Source: Cyanobacteria bacterium SIG29 (GTDB lineage: Bacteria > Cyanobacteriota > Vampirovibrionia > Gastranaerophilales > Gastranaerophilaceae). From it: DNA of 64,000 nt. Positions 61,006 to 64,000 of this stretch are shown piece by piece. How positions within the stretch are numbered: position 1 is the first letter of the stretch; each line of letters starts with the position of its first letter. A program made the position numbers and the translations under genes. The notes beneath the pieces were generated by a model. It worked only from the letters and a program-made list of their open reading frames with translations, was not told the origin of the DNA and made no database searches. The stretch is taken from contig SUTV01000005.1 in the NCBI GenBank assembly GCA_015152515.1, positions 62,001 to 126,000 of the forward strand. Reading direction: 5' to 3'.

Positions 61006-61878
61006 TTACTCTTGTTCAATTAACTCACTAATAGCAATAGGCAAATATTCAATTAAATCAGAAGCTAAAACACTATATTTTGTATAATCTTCTGAAGCAA
61101 TATCACCAGCAAAACCATGTAAAAACACACCTAAGAATGCAGCTTTTAAAGGTTCAACTTTTTGAGACAACAAACCAGCAATAATACCAGTTAAAACATC
61201 ACCAGTTCCAGCTTTTGCTAAAGCAGAATTGCCAGTTGTATTCGTATAAATTTTATCACCATCTGTAACAATGGTATTATGACCCTTTAATATAGTAATA
61301 CATTCATATGTTTGAGAGGTTATTCTAGCATATTTTTCACGATTATCTTCTATTTCAGCAAGGCTAACATTTAATAACCTAGAAAGTTCTTTAGGATGTG
61401 GAGTAATAATAGAATTTTTTAATGATAATTCATTTCTATGAAGCGCTAAAATATTGATTGCATCTGCATCAATAACAACCTTTTGAGACTCTGACAAATT
61501 CTTCATTAAATTTATAACAAAATTTTGAGTATCTTCATTAGTTGTTAAACCACAACCAACTGATAAAACACTATACGACTTAAAATTTTCAATTACATTA
61601 TCAGAAGATATTGAACCAAAATCATTTGATTTTAATGGAATAAAAGTAACTTCAGGAAGAGCTGGCGCAATTCTAGATATAATTTCATTAGGACAAGCCA
61701 AACAAACATAACCAGCGCCAACACGCAATGCAGATTTTGAAGATAAAAAAGCAGCACCAGAATATAAAGAAGACCCAGCAACATTTAATATCTTTAGAAA
61801 ACTACCTTTATTTGCGTTATCAGGTCTTTCTGGGAAAAAAGATGATACCAATTTAAAATCAATTAAATTTTTAGCCAT
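61006..61878 (-). CDS. nnrD: ADP/ATP-dependent NAD(P)HX dehydratase
   Basis: Repairs hydrated NAD(P)H. The protein (about 290 residues) has the YjeF-C/ribokinase-like fold: GSFLKILNVAGSSLYSGAAFLSSKSALRVGAGYV (split over residues 26-59), VIDADAINIL, ITPHPKELSRLL and the GTGDVLTGIIAGLLS anion-hole motif. The N-terminal epimerase (YjeF-N/NnrE) is absent; in many bacteria it is fused. The start at 61878 gives MAKNLID; an ATG at 61896 is also possible. It overlaps trmL by 8 bases. Confidence 0.9.
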   Translation of the reverse strand: MAKNLIDFKLVSSFFPERPDNANKGSFLKILNVAGSSLYSGAAFLSSKSALRVGAGYVCLACPNEIISRIAPALPEVTFIPLKSNDFGSISSDNVIENFKSYSVLSVGCGLTTNEDTQNFVINLMKNLSESQKVVIDADAINILALHRNELSLKNSIITPHPKELSRLLNVSLAEIEDNREKYARITSQTYECITILKGHNTIVTDGDKIYTNTTGNSALAKAGTGDVLTGIIAGLLSQKVEPLKAAFLGVFLHGFAGDIASEDYTKYSVLASDLIEYLPIAISELIEQE

Positions 61879-62332
61879 TTTGCCTAATTGCCTCATAAAT
61901 TACAATTGCAACAGAATTAGAAAGATTTAAACTTCTTTGACCTTCCATCATTGGTATTGTAATAGCAGTATTTGAATTTTGTTTTAATAAATTTTCATCC
62001 AAACCGCGTGTTTCAGGACCAAATACAAAGAAATCGCCTGACTTAAATTCTTTATTTGTATATAAATTTTTAGATTTAGTTGTTAAATAATAAAAGTTTG
62101 ATTGTGGAAAATCATTTTGTAAATCTTCCAATGTGTTGTATTTTTGAATATTTACATTTTCCCAATAATCTAAACCTGCGCGTTTTAAATACTTATCAGA
62201 AAGAGAAAAACCCAATTTGCCAACTAAATATAAGTTAGAGCCTGTACACGCGCACAATCTAACTATATTACCAGTATTTTGCGGTATCTCAGGCTCAAAC
62301 AAAACAATATTAAATGAATTATTTTTCATCAT
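61871..62332 (-). CDS. trmL: tRNA (cytidine/uridine-34-2'-O)-methyltransferase
   Basis: A SPOUT-class (trefoil-knot) methyltransferase that modifies the wobble base ribose. The 153-residue protein is full length, with NIVLFEPEIPQNTGNIVRLCA, FYYLTTKSKN, FVFGPETRGL and IPMMEGQRSLNLSNSVAIVIYEA (motifs 1-3). The start (MMKNN) overlaps the pgsA end by 14 bases and its end overlaps nnrD by 8, so translation is probably coupled. Confidence 0.94.
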   Translation of the reverse strand: MMKNNSFNIVLFEPEIPQNTGNIVRLCACTGSNLYLVGKLGFSLSDKYLKRAGLDYWENVNIQKYNTLEDLQNDFPQSNFYYLTTKSKNLYTNKEFKSGDFFVFGPETRGLDENLLKQNSNTAITIPMMEGQRSLNLSNSVAIVIYEAIRQNG

Positions 62333-62957
62333 TTATAAATCTTTTACTTTCAAATAAAACAGGAATGCCTCTAACTACACACATACCAACAGTTACATAT
62401 ACTAAAACATCTGCAATAGTAATAAGTATTTTTTGATTAGATGCAAACCAAGCGAATTGATTAATATCCATTACATTAAAGTATTCAAGATTTGGAATGT
62501 AAGCAATAATAAGCATAAGGAATACTAAAGTTTTTGCTACACCATAAATCGCACGAGAAAATCTTGATGCTGTTAAGAAATGACAAAATTTATTTTTCAT
62601 CATAGTATCAGAACCAAACGCAGTATAACCTTGTGATAAAGCAATACTTCTTAAACCATCAGTCAAGATACCTCTTGTAACAACAACCATAGGCACCCAA
62701 GGTGCAACCCAACCAATGATAGCGAATGCAATCCAATATAAATTTTCAACTACTCTATCACCTAAAATATCAAAAACAGAACCAAATTTAGATTGTTCGT
62801 TTAAAGCTCTTGCAACAATACCATCTAAACCATCTAATACAATAACAAATAATGTTAAAAATACAGATGTTACACATAAAGAAGGATCTCCTGTAAATAA
62901 AAACTCAATTGCTAATACAGCAAGAATCATTCTTAAAATTGTTAATAAATTAGCCAT
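62319..62957 (-). CDS. pgsA: CDP-alcohol phosphatidyltransferase (PgsA-like)
   Basis: An integral membrane enzyme of phospholipid synthesis, probably making phosphatidylglycerol phosphate. The 212-residue protein has the catalytic motif DGLDGIVARALNEQSKFGSVFDILGDR (across residues 42-68), that is D-G-x2-A-R-x8-G-x3-D-x3-D. It is surrounded by five or six membrane helices. The PgsA assignment over other family members is from size and general similarity. It starts 16 bases after the oxidoreductase gene and overlaps trmL. Confidence 0.85.
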   Translation of the reverse strand: MANLLTILRMILAVLAIEFLFTGDPSLCVTSVFLTLFVIVLDGLDGIVARALNEQSKFGSVFDILGDRVVENLYWIAFAIIGWVAPWVPMVVVTRGILTDGLRSIALSQGYTAFGSDTMMKNKFCHFLTASRFSRAIYGVAKTLVFLMLIIAYIPNLEYFNVMDINQFAWFASNQKILITIADVLVYVTVGMCVVRGIPVLFESKRFINDEK

Positions 62958-62973
62958 CTCTTACCTCTATAAC

Positions 62974-63972
62974 CTATTTTTTACTTCTTGATAATGCAAA
63001 ATTAACACTATCCAATGCTTTAACTTTTTCGCCAAGCATAATTTTTTCAGCTTCTTCTAAAACTTTAACAACATTAAAGCCGTTATGTCCGTCACTTCTA
63101 GCTTGTTTGCCTTGTTCAATACAATTTAAGAAGTGTTGACACTCAAGTTTTAATGGTTCAATTTCAATATAATCTAATGATTCATTTTTAGAAACTTTAG
63201 GAGAAGAACTTTCAAAAATTTGAAGTTTATTTTCCATCAAAGTATCATCAAAAATAGCACTAGCTTTAGTACCACGAACAAGTAGGTTTACACGCTTTTG
63301 AGGATGAATCCAACTATCTGAAATATGTGCAATAGTACCACCTTCATATTCAATAGTAACATGAGTGATATCCATAATATCATTATTATCAGATGAAGCA
63401 CCAACAGCACTAATAACTCTAACTGGTTCTTTTCCTAAGATATAACTTGTCATAGAAACATCGTGTGGAGCCAAATCCCACATAACACTTCTATCATTTT
63501 TAAAATGATTAATATTTAATCTATCACTTTGTACATATCTAATTTCACCAAGAGCACCTTCTTGAACTAACATTTTTAATCTATTAACAGCTGGGTGATA
63601 CATTAATAAGTGACCAACCATTAACACCATATTATTTTTTACAGCAAGTTCAGTTAAATCTTTAGCTTCACTAGATACTGTTGAAATTGGTTTTTCAACA
63701 TAAACATGTTTACCAGATTCAATTGCTTTTTTTACAATTTTATAATGTGTATGACTTGGTGTAACAACTGCTACCGCATCAATTTCAGGATTAGCTAAAA
63801 CTTCATCAGAATTATCAGTAAAATAAACATCAGGGTATAATTCTTTTAAATTTTTTCTATTCTCTTCATCTAAATCACAAACAGTATGAAGTGCATTAAG
63901 GTTATAAAAATTTCTAACAACATTTTTACCCCATATACCACAACCTATAACTGCGACATTATGTGCTCTCAT
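62974..63972 (-). CDS. Gfo/Idh/MocA-family sugar-nucleotide oxidoreductase
   Basis: A 332-residue NAD(P)-dependent dehydrogenase. The N-terminal Rossmann part shows VAVIGCGIWGKNVVRNF and AVVTPSHTHYKIVKKAIESGKHVYVEKPIS, where EKP holds the catalytic Lys. The C-terminal part has RYVQSDRLN, WDLAPHDVSMTSYILG and GTKASAIFDD. This resembles UDP-GlcNAc(A) 3-dehydrogenases of surface glycan pathways (WlbA type). It is the first gene of the minus-strand run. GGAG lies 7 bases before the ATG and a TATAAT stands at 63999-63994. Confidence 0.87.
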   Translation of the reverse strand: MRAHNVAVIGCGIWGKNVVRNFYNLNALHTVCDLDEENRKNLKELYPDVYFTDNSDEVLANPEIDAVAVVTPSHTHYKIVKKAIESGKHVYVEKPISTVSSEAKDLTELAVKNNMVLMVGHLLMYHPAVNRLKMLVQEGALGEIRYVQSDRLNINHFKNDRSVMWDLAPHDVSMTSYILGKEPVRVISAVGASSDNNDIMDITHVTIEYEGGTIAHISDSWIHPQKRVNLLVRGTKASAIFDDTLMENKLQIFESSSPKVSKNESLDYIEIEPLKLECQHFLNCIEQGKQARSDGHNGFNVVKVLEEAEKIMLGEKVKALDSVNFALSRSKK

Positions 63973-63993
63973 TTTTTCACTCCAAAATATCCT

Positions 63994-63999
63994 ATTATA
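63994..63999 (-). promoter_or_regulatory. -10 element of the Gfo/Idh operon
   Basis: TATAAT on the minus strand, 22 bases before the ATG. The -35 would lie beyond the window edge. Confidence 0.4.
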
Positions 64000-64000
64000 T

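Noticed and set aside
1-64000. Prophage, insertion sequence or integrated element
   Set aside because: No transposase, integrase, phage structural gene or flanking direct repeats seen; gene content is chromosomal throughout.

Overview
The window is a low-G+C chromosomal segment of a diderm bacterium. Envelope genes include an MsbA-type lipid flippase, a porin-like barrel, a TolC-type exit duct and a lipid-linked glycosyltransferase set. Several features point to the non-photosynthetic relatives of cyanobacteria (Melainabacteria/Vampirovibrionia, gut Gastranaerophilales type): a cyanobacterial-style DprA-like Rossmann protein, a possible Tic20-like membrane protein, a GH57 glycogen branching enzyme, a tmRNA with no encoded CCA, and proteins carrying N-terminal NxNF or internal FKG/FSG motifs. 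The taxonomic assignment is inference. No photosynthesis gene, phage, insertion sequence or CRISPR array is visible.

Layout. 1-2.5 kb: the tail of an unknown gene, a B12-binding radical SAM protein and a coiled-coil protein. 2.5-9.9 kb: tmRNA, a kinase-fold-like protein, the GH57 branching enzyme, two secreted vWA paralogues, a 54-residue small gene, a regulator with four GntR winged helices, and a NarL-type response regulator. 9.9-16.1 kb: an AT-rich spacer, mnmD, a FAD oxidoreductase, the DprA-like protein, pcrA and an orphan ribbon-helix-helix protein. 16-23 kb (minus strand): a radical SAM protein, a membrane-tethered glycogen synthase, a TPR-glycosyltransferase and rlmD. 23-40 kb: an envelope region (msbA, UDP-xylose synthase, porin, TPR, Tic20-like) facing an opposite-strand group (GT2, tolC-like, a SIS isomerase and a lone RelA/SpoT synthetase), then a GT39-like transferase, recG and a CHASE2 adenylate cyclase.

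40-54 kb is the housekeeping core: pheT, a Cys-rich small protein with a coupled upstream ORF, a glutamate/dicarboxylate symporter, then murC-murB-ddl-ftsQ running into rpsE-rpmD-rplO-secY and adk-map-DUF151, a DUF1858 protein and rplI. 54-59 kb holds a probable peptide-leader attenuator, an FKG-motif membrane protein and three tandem radical SAM paralogues of the 22-kb gene. 59-64 kb holds a Bax-inhibitor-1-like protein, a long Alu-type SRP RNA with a clear promoter, and a minus-strand run of Gfo/Idh oxidoreductase, pgsA, trmL, nnrD and TPR.

The most novel-looking items are four: (1) the lone RelA/SpoT synthetase and the kinase-like protein, which share an N-terminal MKIxAxxNxNFxxNF signature; (2) the four-member radical SAM family with an N-terminal Cys-rich module; (3) the attenuator-like leader and its second leader peptide, both containing a CGA-CGT Arg pair; (4) the four-winged-helix GntR regulator with inverted half-sites at its own promoter.
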